Below are positions 1-8,027 of a stretch of 64,000 nt of DNA, in pieces. The notes under the pieces were generated by a model that searched no databases, was not told where the DNA came from, and saw only the letters and a program-made list of their open reading frames with translations. Each line of letters starts with the position of its first letter. Position 1 is the stretch's first letter. The DNA lies in assembly GCF_004366715.1 (NCBI RefSeq), contig NZ_SOQZ01000003.1, positions 253,001-317,000 of the forward strand, written 5' to 3'. A program made the position numbers and the translations under genes. The stretch comes from Meridianimaribacter flavus (GTDB lineage Bacteria > Bacteroidota > Bacteroidia > Flavobacteriales > Flavobacteriaceae).

Positions 1-592
1 CAACTAAAGCAATATAATTTTCGTCATTAGAAATTCCACTGAAATTTAGACCATCATTATTTTGGTAAATTAATTCAGAAGAAAAATCAGCGATACTCAT
101 TTTGTACACATCAAAATAGCGAGCGTCTCTTTTGTTTGACCCAAAATAAAAACTGTTTTTATCAGCAGACCAACCGTAAAATGAAGATTTTGCTCCTTGT
201 TCAGGGGTTAAATCTTTAATCTCACCATTTGTGTCTCTCATATAAATATGGTCTATTTCGTCACCATTTCCATCGGCAGAAAGTAGCATACGCTCATCAT
301 TAGGGAAGTAAGAAACAGCAAAGTATGAAATGCTATCTGATGCTGTAATTTGTGTGTATTCACCACCTGTTGTAGGTACTGTGTACGCATTGAAAATACC
401 AGAGCGATTACTTGAGATTAAAAGCTTGGAGTTGTCAGGAGAAAAACTTCCTCCACTTACAGCTTCGTTGTTCATGAACTGTTCAATGCTGTATTGTTCA
501 ATACTTTTAGCTTGGGCTTCATTCTTGCTCTCAGTGTCTTTTTTACAAGACAGCATAGTAGCAAAAAACACTAATATTAAAATGTTTTTCAT
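1..592 (-). CDS. S9-type (prolyl oligopeptidase-like) peptidase lipoprotein, 3' part outside window
   Basis: This is the first ~197 codons of a gene that runs off the left edge. The N-terminus MKNILILVFFATMLSCKKD is a lipoprotein signal peptide with the lipobox cysteine at residue 16, so the product should be envelope-anchored. Next come TolB/PD40-like propeller strands (for example GGSFSPDNSKLLISSNRSG, and YFPNDERMLLSADGNGDE). These resemble the N-terminal propeller of flavobacterial S9-family serine peptidases. The catalytic alpha/beta-hydrolase domain would lie outside the window, so peptidase activity is inferred, not seen. The gene starts only 2 nt after the stop of the upstream BNR-propeller gene, so the two are probably co-transcribed. 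A stand-alone TolB-like protein is the main alternative. Confidence 0.75.
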   Translation of the reverse strand, partial: MKNILILVFFATMLSCKKDTESKNEAQAKSIEQYSIEQFMNNEAVSGGSFSPDNSKLLISSNRSGIFNAYTVPTTGGEYTQITASDSISYFAVSYFPNDERMLLSADGNGDEIDHIYMRDTNGEIKDLTPEQGAKSSFYGWSADKNSFYFGSNKRDARYFDVYKMSIADFSSELIYQNNDGLNFSGISNDENYIALV

Positions 593-594
593 AA

Positions 595-3500
595 TTAATT
601 GAGTTTAAAGGTTGATATGTCTTTAAACGGATTAGTTTGTAACTGTTCCATTTTTGTTTGATACGATTTCCAGTCTTCATTAAAGAAGGTGTTGGTTTTT
701 TCAAGCGCACTATTTAAAGCGTCTTTAAAGTTTTTAATTAACGTAGTTTCGGTAGTTGTGATACCGTTTTGACTATCTTGAACATAACCTCTTGCAAGAC
801 TAAGTCTTGTGTTGATGGTAACTTCAGGGTTTCTAGTAATACCTTGTCTTTCGTCAACTTTTCCTAAATAAATATCAATAATTTCATCTATTTTTTTGAC
901 GATGTCTTTAGATGATCTTATATCGTCTTTATATTTTTCTTTATCTAGTTTTTTAAGTTCAGACTGAAATTTCTCAGCTATTTCTTTGCTTTCAACAAGT
1001 TGTTTTACAGCATTAGCCATAGTTTCTTGAGCGCTTTCTAAATCTTTTAAAGTGTTGTAAACTTCATTGATATTTGCTGTAGAAATATTTAATCTTGGAT
1101 CATACATTACTGTAATTTGTTTTTCTGAAGATTGGTCTCCAAAACTTAAAACAGCTTTGTAAGTGCCTGGTTTAACAGTAATACCTCCTGGTTCACTATT
1201 TCTGGTTCTATTTCGTCTAGAAGCTCTTTCAACACCAGCTTCATCCATATACCATGTCCATTTGTGAATACCTGTTTCTTCAGGCGCTTTTTGCTTTAAT
1301 GTTCTTATCAAACGCTCTCCATCATATATTTTTAATGTTAAAGAATCCCATTTTACTTCATTGGTTTTTTCAGCAGAAGTTTCTTCGTCTTCATTTGAAG
1401 CTTCCTCTTTTGCATCTTCTTTTTGGGTATCAATATTTACGTAATATGACAATTGAGCACCATAGCTTCTGTTTTCTCCATTGTATAAAGCATCAGCTCC
1501 AAATCGACTTCCTGTTGGTTGTTGGTATGCAGCTTGAATAGCTGTAGGAGGTTGAAATAACTCTACTTTTTGTTGTAATACTTGTTTGTTTTTAGCCAGA
1601 GCGCGTAAAGGTCTTATGTCATCTAAAACCCAAGCAGCTCTACCAAAAGTGCCTATTACTAAATCGTGCTCTCTTGGATGAATTACTAAATCTTTTACAG
1701 ATGTAGTAGGGAAGCCTTCTGTCCATTTAGTCCAACTTTCTCCTGCGTTTAAGGAAATGTATAAACCGTCGTCAGTTCCTAAAAATAACAGGTTTGGTTC
1801 TTCAATATCTTCAACAATTGAGAGTGTGTAGCTTTTTACATCATTTTCATCTACAATACGTGTCCATGTTTTACCATAGTCTTTGGTTCTGTATGCATAA
1901 GGTGTGTAATTAAAACGTCTGTAATCATTAGCTATGAGCAATGCTTCTCCTTTGTTTTTGTTTGATGCTTTTATTTGAGGAATCCAACTGCCTTTAGGTA
2001 ATCCTTTTATGTTTTTGGTCACATCAGTATAGGTTTGTCCACCATTTTGAGTAACGTGAACACGACCATCATCAGTTCCTATCCACAACATGTTTTTTTC
2101 AACAGGTGAAGGTTCAATAACCAAAATAGTACAGTGGTTTTCAGCACCTGTAGCATCCATTGTTAATCCGCCACTTTCTGATTGTTTTAGTTTTTCTGGG
2201 TCGTTAGTGGTTAAATCCTCTGAAATGACTGTCCAAGTTTCACCTTTATCAGTTGATTTATGAACAAACTGACTTCCAAAATACAGTGTGCTATTGTTAA
2301 AAGGATCAATATTAATTGCAGAATTCCAGTTAAAACGTAACTCTACATTTGGGTCAGGATGTGTTGGTCTTACTAAAAGGTTATTACCTGTTTCCCAATC
2401 GTATCTGCTTACATAACCTTGTTGACTCATTGACCAGCCAAAACGAGAGTCATCTTTATCAGGAACGACATCAAAACCATCACCAAAACTTATTTCTTGC
2501 CAGTAGCTATTACGAATACCTTGTGTTTTCCAAACGTAAGCAGGACCTCTCCAAGAACCATTGTCTTGCATGCCTCCATATACATTGTAAGGGTAGTCGT
2601 TATCGACATTGATGTGATAAAATTGAGCTACAGGAATATTGCCAATAAATCGCCATGTTTTTCCACCATCTTTAGTGATATTTAATCCACCATCGTTACC
2701 ATCTATCATAAAATTACCATTGTTAGGATGAATCCACCATGCGTGATGGTCTGGATGCACACCATTATCTACACCATAAGCAGGCATTAGTTGGTCAAAG
2801 CTTTTTCCGCCATCTTCAGATACGTTTACGTAAGTGAAAATGGTATACACACGATTTTCATTATCAGGAGCTACATATATTTCGGCATAGTAAAAGGGTC
2901 TGTTTCCTATCTCATTTAAGTTGTCATTTACTTTTTTCCAAGTAAAACCTCCATCTTCACTTTTGTAAAAACCATTTTTCTTAGCTTCAATTAATGCATA
3001 TACAATATTAGGTTTGTTTGGTGCTATTGCAAGACCAATTCTTCCTAATTCTCCTTTTGGCAATCCGTCTTCATCAGTTATTTTTTTCCATGTTTTTCCG
3101 CCATCATGTGTAATGTGTAAACCAGAACCTTCACCACCAGATTTGAAAAACCAAGGGTCGCGTTTGTGTTCCCATAGAGCGGCAATTAATTTGTTTGGAT
3201 TTGTTGGATCCATGATTAATTCTGCAGCACCAGTTTTATTATTGGCAAACAAGATTTTTTCCCATGTTTCTCCTCCGTCTGTGGTTTTAAAAATACCTCT
3301 TTCAGGATGTTCTCCCCAAGGAGAGCCAATTGCAGCAACATAAACTACGTTAGGATTAGTTGGGTCAATAATTACTCTATGAATGTGTCTTGTATTTTCA
3401 AGTCCCATGAGCATCCACGATTTACCTCCATCAAGCGATTTGTATATGCCATAACCACCATTAAGACTGTTTCTAGGGTTTCCTTCTCCTGTACCAACCC

Positions 3501-3801
3501 ATATTACACTTGGGTTTGATTGTTGTATAGCAACAGCTCCTATTGAAGCAGTAGCTTCGTTGTCAAAAATAGGTTCCCATTTTATACCTCCAGAGGTTGA
3601 CTTCCATAAACCACCAGATGCTGTACCAACGTACATAATATCAGGATTGTTTGTAACTACATCAATGGCTGTAACACGACCAGACATTCCACCAGGACCT
3701 ATATTTCGTGGTTTCATGTTTTTTACTAAATCTATTGAAAACTCTTGGGCAAAAAGTAATGAGGCACTTAAGAAGAGAATGATTGAGAAGACGTTTTTCA
3801 T
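595..3801 (-). CDS. Large secreted BNR/VPS10-type beta-propeller protein ('glycosyl hydrolase'-type annotation)
   Basis: A protein of about 1068 residues. I place the start at the ATG giving MKNVFSIILFLSASLLFAQ, a signal peptide cut after AQ; the 14 codons upstream of it in the open frame look non-coding. The body is dominated by BNR/Asp-box repeats (S-x-D/N-x-G-x-T/S-W), such as KSTSGGIKWEP, KSLDGGKSWML, KTTDGGETWEK and KSEDGGFTWKK. These predict tandem beta-propellers of the sortilin/VPS10 or exo-alpha-sialidase-like fold over roughly residues 30-740. A charged, partly coiled-coil C-terminal region follows (about 900-1068). Such proteins are often labelled glycosyl hydrolase, but no catalytic residues can be assigned here. 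There is no recognisable T9SS sorting tail. It probably forms an operon with the S9-type peptidase gene 2 nt downstream, which suggests a joint role in extracellular protein or peptide handling (inference). Confidence 0.85.
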   Translation of the reverse strand: MKNVFSIILFLSASLLFAQEFSIDLVKNMKPRNIGPGGMSGRVTAIDVVTNNPDIMYVGTASGGLWKSTSGGIKWEPIFDNEATASIGAVAIQQSNPSVIWVGTGEGNPRNSLNGGYGIYKSLDGGKSWMLMGLENTRHIHRVIIDPTNPNVVYVAAIGSPWGEHPERGIFKTTDGGETWEKILFANNKTGAAELIMDPTNPNKLIAALWEHKRDPWFFKSGGEGSGLHITHDGGKTWKKITDEDGLPKGELGRIGLAIAPNKPNIVYALIEAKKNGFYKSEDGGFTWKKVNDNLNEIGNRPFYYAEIYVAPDNENRVYTIFTYVNVSEDGGKSFDQLMPAYGVDNGVHPDHHAWWIHPNNGNFMIDGNDGGLNITKDGGKTWRFIGNIPVAQFYHINVDNDYPYNVYGGMQDNGSWRGPAYVWKTQGIRNSYWQEISFGDGFDVVPDKDDSRFGWSMSQQGYVSRYDWETGNNLLVRPTHPDPNVELRFNWNSAINIDPFNNSTLYFGSQFVHKSTDKGETWTVISEDLTTNDPEKLKQSESGGLTMDATGAENHCTILVIEPSPVEKNMLWIGTDDGRVHVTQNGGQTYTDVTKNIKGLPKGSWIPQIKASNKNKGEALLIANDYRRFNYTPYAYRTKDYGKTWTRIVDENDVKSYTLSIVEDIEEPNLLFLGTDDGLYISLNAGESWTKWTEGFPTTSVKDLVIHPREHDLVIGTFGRAAWVLDDIRPLRALAKNKQVLQQKVELFQPPTAIQAAYQQPTGSRFGADALYNGENRSYGAQLSYYVNIDTQKEDAKEEASNEDEETSAEKTNEVKWDSLTLKIYDGERLIRTLKQKAPEETGIHKWTWYMDEAGVERASRRNRTRNSEPGGITVKPGTYKAVLSFGDQSSEKQITVMYDPRLNISTANINEVYNTLKDLESAQETMANAVKQLVESKEIAEKFQSELKKLDKEKYKDDIRSSKDIVKKIDEIIDIYLGKVDERQGITRNPEVTINTRLSLARGYVQDSQNGITTTETTLIKNFKDALNSALEKTNTFFNEDWKSYQTKMEQLQTNPFKDISTFKLN

Positions 3802-3858
3802 GTGTTTATTATTATTGAGTTTTAAATTTACGTAAAAAAACAATCAAGCGTTTATATT

Positions 3859-4407
3859 CTAGTCTTTTAAACGTTTGATTTGTTTGGGTTTAAGCCATAA
3901 CCAAAATCCGCTAAACGATAACAACATCAATCCTAAGGATGTGATAGTTGAATAGAAAAGCTTAAATGGTGTGGATTGATTTTTAAATAGAAAGTCCATT
4001 ATTGAGCCATCATGAATCATTTCAATAATATCAGCAGTTCTTTGTTTTACTGATAGGACTTCACCAGTATAACAGTCTATTTGAATTTCGGTAAAGTGGT
4101 TTTCAAACCTCACTTTAGCAACACCTTTATTTGGTCTGTAATCTATTCGGTTGATTTCAGGTGAAAGGCTTAAAGATTCTATATGTTTTATAGCATTGTC
4201 TCTAATTATATCTAATGATATTAGAGATAATGTGTTTGAGGACGAAGCGTGTGTTTTGGGTTTAAATTGAAATTGTTCTTTCCAAGTTAGAAGTAAGCCT
4301 GTAGCTCCTAAAAGAAACATAAAAAACACTAAGGGAATTGCAACATAACGATGAAGTTTTCTGTATGTTCTAGAGGTTTTAGCGAGTTGTTTTCGTTTTT
4401 GTTTCAA
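3859..4407 (-). CDS. Short PepSY-associated transmembrane protein
   Basis: The 182-residue product begins with a basic stretch and a first membrane helix (YVAIPLVFFMFLLGATGLLL, about residues 25-46). A periplasmic PepSY-like region follows (VRFENHFTEIQIDCYTGEV, about 97-118, ending in the typical 'D-x-x-T-G-E' turn), then a second helix (TITSLGLMLLSFSGFWLWL, about 153-172). This matches compact PepSY_TM proteins, which in other bacteria accompany iron/siderophore uptake or ferric reductases. No such partner lies next door, so the physiological role is open. It sits upstream of the BNR-propeller gene on the same strand with a gap of about 57 nt. Confidence 0.75.
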   Translation of the reverse strand: MKQKRKQLAKTSRTYRKLHRYVAIPLVFFMFLLGATGLLLTWKEQFQFKPKTHASSSNTLSLISLDIIRDNAIKHIESLSLSPEINRIDYRPNKGVAKVRFENHFTEIQIDCYTGEVLSVKQRTADIIEMIHDGSIMDFLFKNQSTPFKLFYSTITSLGLMLLSFSGFWLWLKPKQIKRLKD

Positions 4408-4490
4408 GCTTAAGATTTACAAAAAAGTTAAGAAACACTAAAAATATATAATATTCCTTAAAAATATCTTAAACTCTTGTTAATGCGAGT

Positions 4491-5090
4491 TTACTCTTTT
4501 AAGATTAAAGTTGGAACACTTGCTTTGTTTTTATCTTCATCATTATTGTTTATAATCCACTGCGTTCCATAAACATCTTCATAGGTAATTTCATAAGAAA
4601 TATTTTTTGTTTCTAAAACCTTTAAAAACATTTCAATATTTCTTTTACCATTAATTTCAATTAAGCTAATATATTCATTTGCTGGTAGTACAAAACCATT
4701 CACCAATGCGCTAGTTACTTTTGGTATTGTGTCAATCTCTTTAGAGGAATTGAAGATTTCATTAAATAAATCGTCAGAGTTATTGAATGTTTTAGAGTTG
4801 TTTAAAGTTAGTTTTACTTTTTTAATAAAAGCAGGACCAACACCCTTATTACCAAGTATAAGCTGGAAGTGATTATTGTAATTACTCTGCCATTGGTTTA
4901 GATATGGTAAGACACTTGCACTTTGCTGTTTTTGAGTAAGTTTATTGTCTTCTCTCGCTAAATAAGATTGATAAATTAATGCAATTAAAGAAATGACACT
5001 GATAAAAAGAGCAGAGGAACTCATTACTTTTTCACTGGTCCAGTTAACCTTCCATTTCCTTTTTTTGGGTTGGGTAGTTTCTTCAGACAT
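4491..5090 (-). CDS. Hypothetical protein with one N-terminal transmembrane helix
   Basis: I do not recognise this 199-residue protein. A lysine-rich cytoplasmic start (residues 1-20) leads into one predicted membrane helix (SSALFISVISLIALIYQSYL, about 25-45), with most of the protein beyond it. The remainder contains NHFQLILGNKGVGPAFIKKV, a pattern seen in many uncharacterised single-pass proteins whose soluble part is an Ig-like beta domain, and it ends in a short basic/hydrophobic tail. There is no cysteine lipobox and no T9SS tail. It stands alone, about 40 nt downstream of the YdeI-family gene and about 85 nt upstream of the PepSY gene on the same strand. Confidence 0.6.
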   Translation of the reverse strand: MSEETTQPKKRKWKVNWTSEKVMSSSALFISVISLIALIYQSYLAREDNKLTQKQQSASVLPYLNQWQSNYNNHFQLILGNKGVGPAFIKKVKLTLNNSKTFNNSDDLFNEIFNSSKEIDTIPKVTSALVNGFVLPANEYISLIEINGKRNIEMFLKVLETKNISYEITYEDVYGTQWIINNNDEDKNKASVPTLILKE

Positions 5091-5130
5091 GGTTAATTGA
5101 TAAATAGCTAGAGTTAAAGTTACTAAAATA

Positions 5131-5706
5131 TTACCTACTACTTCTTGATTTTATGTTTTTACTACACAATTCAATAATTTCAGAAATTCGTTTTATTCTT
5201 GTAGCTTCTCGTTTAGCTTGATTGAGCCAATACAAATATCCTTTTTTGTATGATGGAGCAAAGTTTTGGTAGTTGGTAAATGCTGTTTTGTTTGCATTGA
5301 AAGCAATTTGTAAATCCTCAGGAATAATACCATTTTCAACATCGTCGAGTACAGACCAACTTCCGTTTTCTTTTGCTATTTCAATAGTTTTATGACCTGC
5401 ATCATGCATTAAATTTTCAGTAATTAGATCAACTATATAACGCTTGTTTAAAGCGCTCCAAACACTTTTAGGGTTACGAGGTGAAAAATATTGTCTGCGT
5501 TTTCCGTTACCGAGACTTTTAACTGTAGAATCTATCCAACCATAACAAAGGGCTACTTTTACAGCTTCTTCCCATCGCATACTTTCATTTTCGTGTTCTA
5601 CTTTGTAGAAAATAAGATATATGCCTTTGGATAGTGAATGGTTTTTATGAAGCCATGTTCTCCATTCGCTATCGGTTTTGAAATAATGTTCTTCTATTTC
5701 TTTAAT
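5131..5706 (-). CDS. YdeI/OmpD-associated family protein with no canonical start codon for its conserved N-terminus
   Basis: The family signature is clear: EAVKVALCYGWIDSTVKSLG, then RRQYFSPRNPKSVWSALNKR, and near the C-terminus YLYWLNQAKREATRIKRISE. The first ATG is at 5580, but it falls inside the conserved domain. In the same frame upstream, 5581-5706 encodes HYFKTDSEWRTWLHKNH and GIYLIFYKVEHENE, which is the normal N-terminus of this family. No ATG, GTG or TTG exists in that stretch, and the frame closes at 5728-5730, which is the stop codon of the trehalose synthase gene itself. The most upstream near-cognate start is ATT at 5706. Options are a rare ATT start, reinitiation or readthrough after otsAB, or a recent loss of the start codon. 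Family members are small intracellular proteins of poorly known function, linked to bacteriocin or stress resistance. Confidence 0.65.
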   Translation of the reverse strand: MKEIEEHYFKTDSEWRTWLHKNHSLSKGIYLIFYKVEHENESMRWEEAVKVALCYGWIDSTVKSLGNGKRRQYFSPRNPKSVWSALNKRYIVDLITENLMHDAGHKTIEIAKENGSWSVLDDVENGIIPEDLQIAFNANKTAFTNYQNFAPSYKKGYLYWLNQAKREATRIKRISEIIELCSKNIKSRSSR

Positions 5707-5727
5707 TGTTTTTAAATTTAAGTGTTG

Positions 5728-7941
5728 TTATAATTTTGTGAATTTACGCAACAAAGTTCTTACTTCATCAGTATCTTTAACATAATATCTGGCTTTGGTT
5801 TTTTTGAAACCTACTTTTACAGTATATGCTGATTCTGGAAGTTCTTCAAACATGTATTCGTCTGTCCAGTCATCACCTATTGAAAATATAAAATCATAAG
5901 ACTTCTCGTTAAGCAATCTTAGTGCTGCTCTACCTTTGTTAACGTTACTGCTTTTTATTTCAATAACCTTATTGCCCTTAAGAACTGTTAAGTTATCGTT
6001 GGAAATTAAACTGGTTAACACAGTATTTAACTCTATAGTTCTTATTTGAGCTAATTCAGGATCTGCTTTACGATAATGCCATGCAAGAGAGTATTTTTTC
6101 TTTTCAATAAATGTACCTGGAGTTCTATCGACAAAAGTTTCTAAAATAGGTTGAATATTTGCCATCCAATCATTCTTTAAATGCTCGAGCGCTTCCCAAT
6201 TGGTATGTTGTTTTTTTAACCAAACACCATGGTCGGTAATTAACGTATAACTTTTTTTGCTGAACCATTCGTTAAAAGTATCTTGATCTCTACCACTAAT
6301 AATTACTACATCAGTGTTTTCTTGTTGATCGATGGTATCTAAGAGTTCAAAAAGCTCAGCATCAGGTCTAGCATCTTTTGGGTCGTTTTTAAAACCAGCT
6401 AATGTACCATCGTAATCTAAGAGTAGTAGTTTGCTAGAAGCCGAATTGTAATCAGATAACATTTTCTTTTGAAGTGTATCGTCTAGTCGTGTAGAAACCA
6501 TTACTGTGTCTTTAATTTTTGTAGCGTTTAATGATTTCATAAACTCATCTGCCCATTTTTCAACCGTATAACGTTTTAAACGCTTTTGTAGAATTTTCAT
6601 ACGCTTACTTTGTTCTTCGGTAGGCATTTCAATAGCTTGCTTTAAAGTGTCAGCTATTTCTTCAAAATTATTAGGATTGATAAGTAATGCCTCATTCATT
6701 TCTTTTGAAGCTCCAGCCATTTCACTTAAAATAAGCACACCATCTTCATTGGTTCTTGTAGCAACATACTCTTTAGCTACTAAATTCATCCCATCTCTTA
6801 CAGGTGTTATTAATGCAATATCCGAAGAGGTGTAAAGATCTATAAGGTTTTCAAAAGGCATTGAGCGGTAAAAATACCAAATAGGAGTCCAGCTTACTGT
6901 GGCAAACTCACCATTAATTCTACCAACAAGTTCATCAGTATCGCGTTTTAGTTTTTGGTATTGAGGAACATTGGAACGCGAAGGAACTGCAAGCATAATA
7001 AGGCGTACTTTTTCTTTAAATTGAGGGTATTTGTTTAAAAAGTACTCAAAAGCTCTTAGCCTGTTAGGGATGCCTTTGGTGTAATCCAACCTATCAATTG
7101 AGAGTACCATTTTAGCATTAGAAGTAGACTGAATGTGGTTGTCTAGTCTTCGTTGTAATTCCGATTTTTCTTTAGGATTTTGATTGGTATGTGTTAATGC
7201 AGCATCATGAAATTTGTTGTAATCAATTCCCATAGGAAACGAATCTACTGTTACAACTCTGTCATGATAATTTATTTTATTGAACTTTACATCTAGCCTT
7301 AATATACGTTTTACCGAACTTAAAAAATGACGTTCATAGTCATAAGTATGGAATCCAAGCAAATCCGCACCTAACATACCTTCAAGCAATTGTTCTCTCC
7401 AAGGGAAGGTTCTAAAAATTTCATACGATGGGTAAGGTATGTGTAAAAAGAAACCTATAGTAGTATTGGGTTTTTTGTCTTTAATAAGTTTTGGTAATAG
7501 TAAAAGTTGATAATCATGCACCCAAACATTGTCACCATCTTCAATATGCTCTAAAACTACGTCAGCAAATTTTTGATTCACTTCTTGGTAAGATTCCCAT
7601 TGGTCTTTTTCAAATTCGGTGTATTCCATAAAATAATGAAACAAAGGCCAAAGTGTTTTGTTACTAAACCCAAAATAGAAGTTTTCTACATCTTGTTCGT
7701 TTAATGAAACAGCGACGCATTTTTCTTTTTTTACAGCTTCGTTAACCTTTTTTTTAGTGAAGCTATCTGTCTCTTCTTCAGTGAGTCCAGACCAGCCAAC
7801 CCAAATTCCGTTACCTTCAGCATGTACCGATTTCATTCCTGTGGCTAATCCGCCAACACTAGGTGTGATTTTTAAAGAATTGTCGTTTTCAAGTTTAATT
7901 TGAAGTGGTAATCTATTGGAAACAATGATTGTTTTACTCAT
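5728..7941 (-). CDS. otsAB: Bifunctional trehalose-6-phosphate synthase / trehalose-6-phosphate phosphatase
   Basis: A 737-residue fusion that makes trehalose from UDP-glucose and glucose-6-phosphate in two steps. Residues about 1-470 are the GT20 synthase: it begins IIVSNRLPLQIK, has GGLATGM, the VHDYQLLLLP and FFLHIPYPSYEIFRTFPWR motifs, and the donor-site region SIDRLDYTKGIPNRL. Residues about 500-730 are a HAD phosphatase with the nucleophile motif DYDGTLAGF (first Asp near residue 507), VIISGRD, and SIGDDWTDEYMFE as the metal-binding motif. Both active sites appear intact. The gene is divergent from the GH15 hydrolase gene (86-nt intergenic region), pairing synthesis with a likely alpha-glucoside-degrading enzyme. 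The YdeI-family gene follows directly in the same frame. Confidence 0.95.
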   Translation of the reverse strand: MSKTIIVSNRLPLQIKLENDNSLKITPSVGGLATGMKSVHAEGNGIWVGWSGLTEEETDSFTKKKVNEAVKKEKCVAVSLNEQDVENFYFGFSNKTLWPLFHYFMEYTEFEKDQWESYQEVNQKFADVVLEHIEDGDNVWVHDYQLLLLPKLIKDKKPNTTIGFFLHIPYPSYEIFRTFPWREQLLEGMLGADLLGFHTYDYERHFLSSVKRILRLDVKFNKINYHDRVVTVDSFPMGIDYNKFHDAALTHTNQNPKEKSELQRRLDNHIQSTSNAKMVLSIDRLDYTKGIPNRLRAFEYFLNKYPQFKEKVRLIMLAVPSRSNVPQYQKLKRDTDELVGRINGEFATVSWTPIWYFYRSMPFENLIDLYTSSDIALITPVRDGMNLVAKEYVATRTNEDGVLILSEMAGASKEMNEALLINPNNFEEIADTLKQAIEMPTEEQSKRMKILQKRLKRYTVEKWADEFMKSLNATKIKDTVMVSTRLDDTLQKKMLSDYNSASSKLLLLDYDGTLAGFKNDPKDARPDAELFELLDTIDQQENTDVVIISGRDQDTFNEWFSKKSYTLITDHGVWLKKQHTNWEALEHLKNDWMANIQPILETFVDRTPGTFIEKKKYSLAWHYRKADPELAQIRTIELNTVLTSLISNDNLTVLKGNKVIEIKSSNVNKGRAALRLLNEKSYDFIFSIGDDWTDEYMFEELPESAYTVKVGFKKTKARYYVKDTDEVRTLLRKFTKL

Positions 7942-8027
7942 AATTATGGTTAAGATAATAGGTTTTAAAGTGTATTTTGTTAATTTAATGAAAAATTAAG
8001 TGTTAACCATACCTAAAGCAGTATTTA

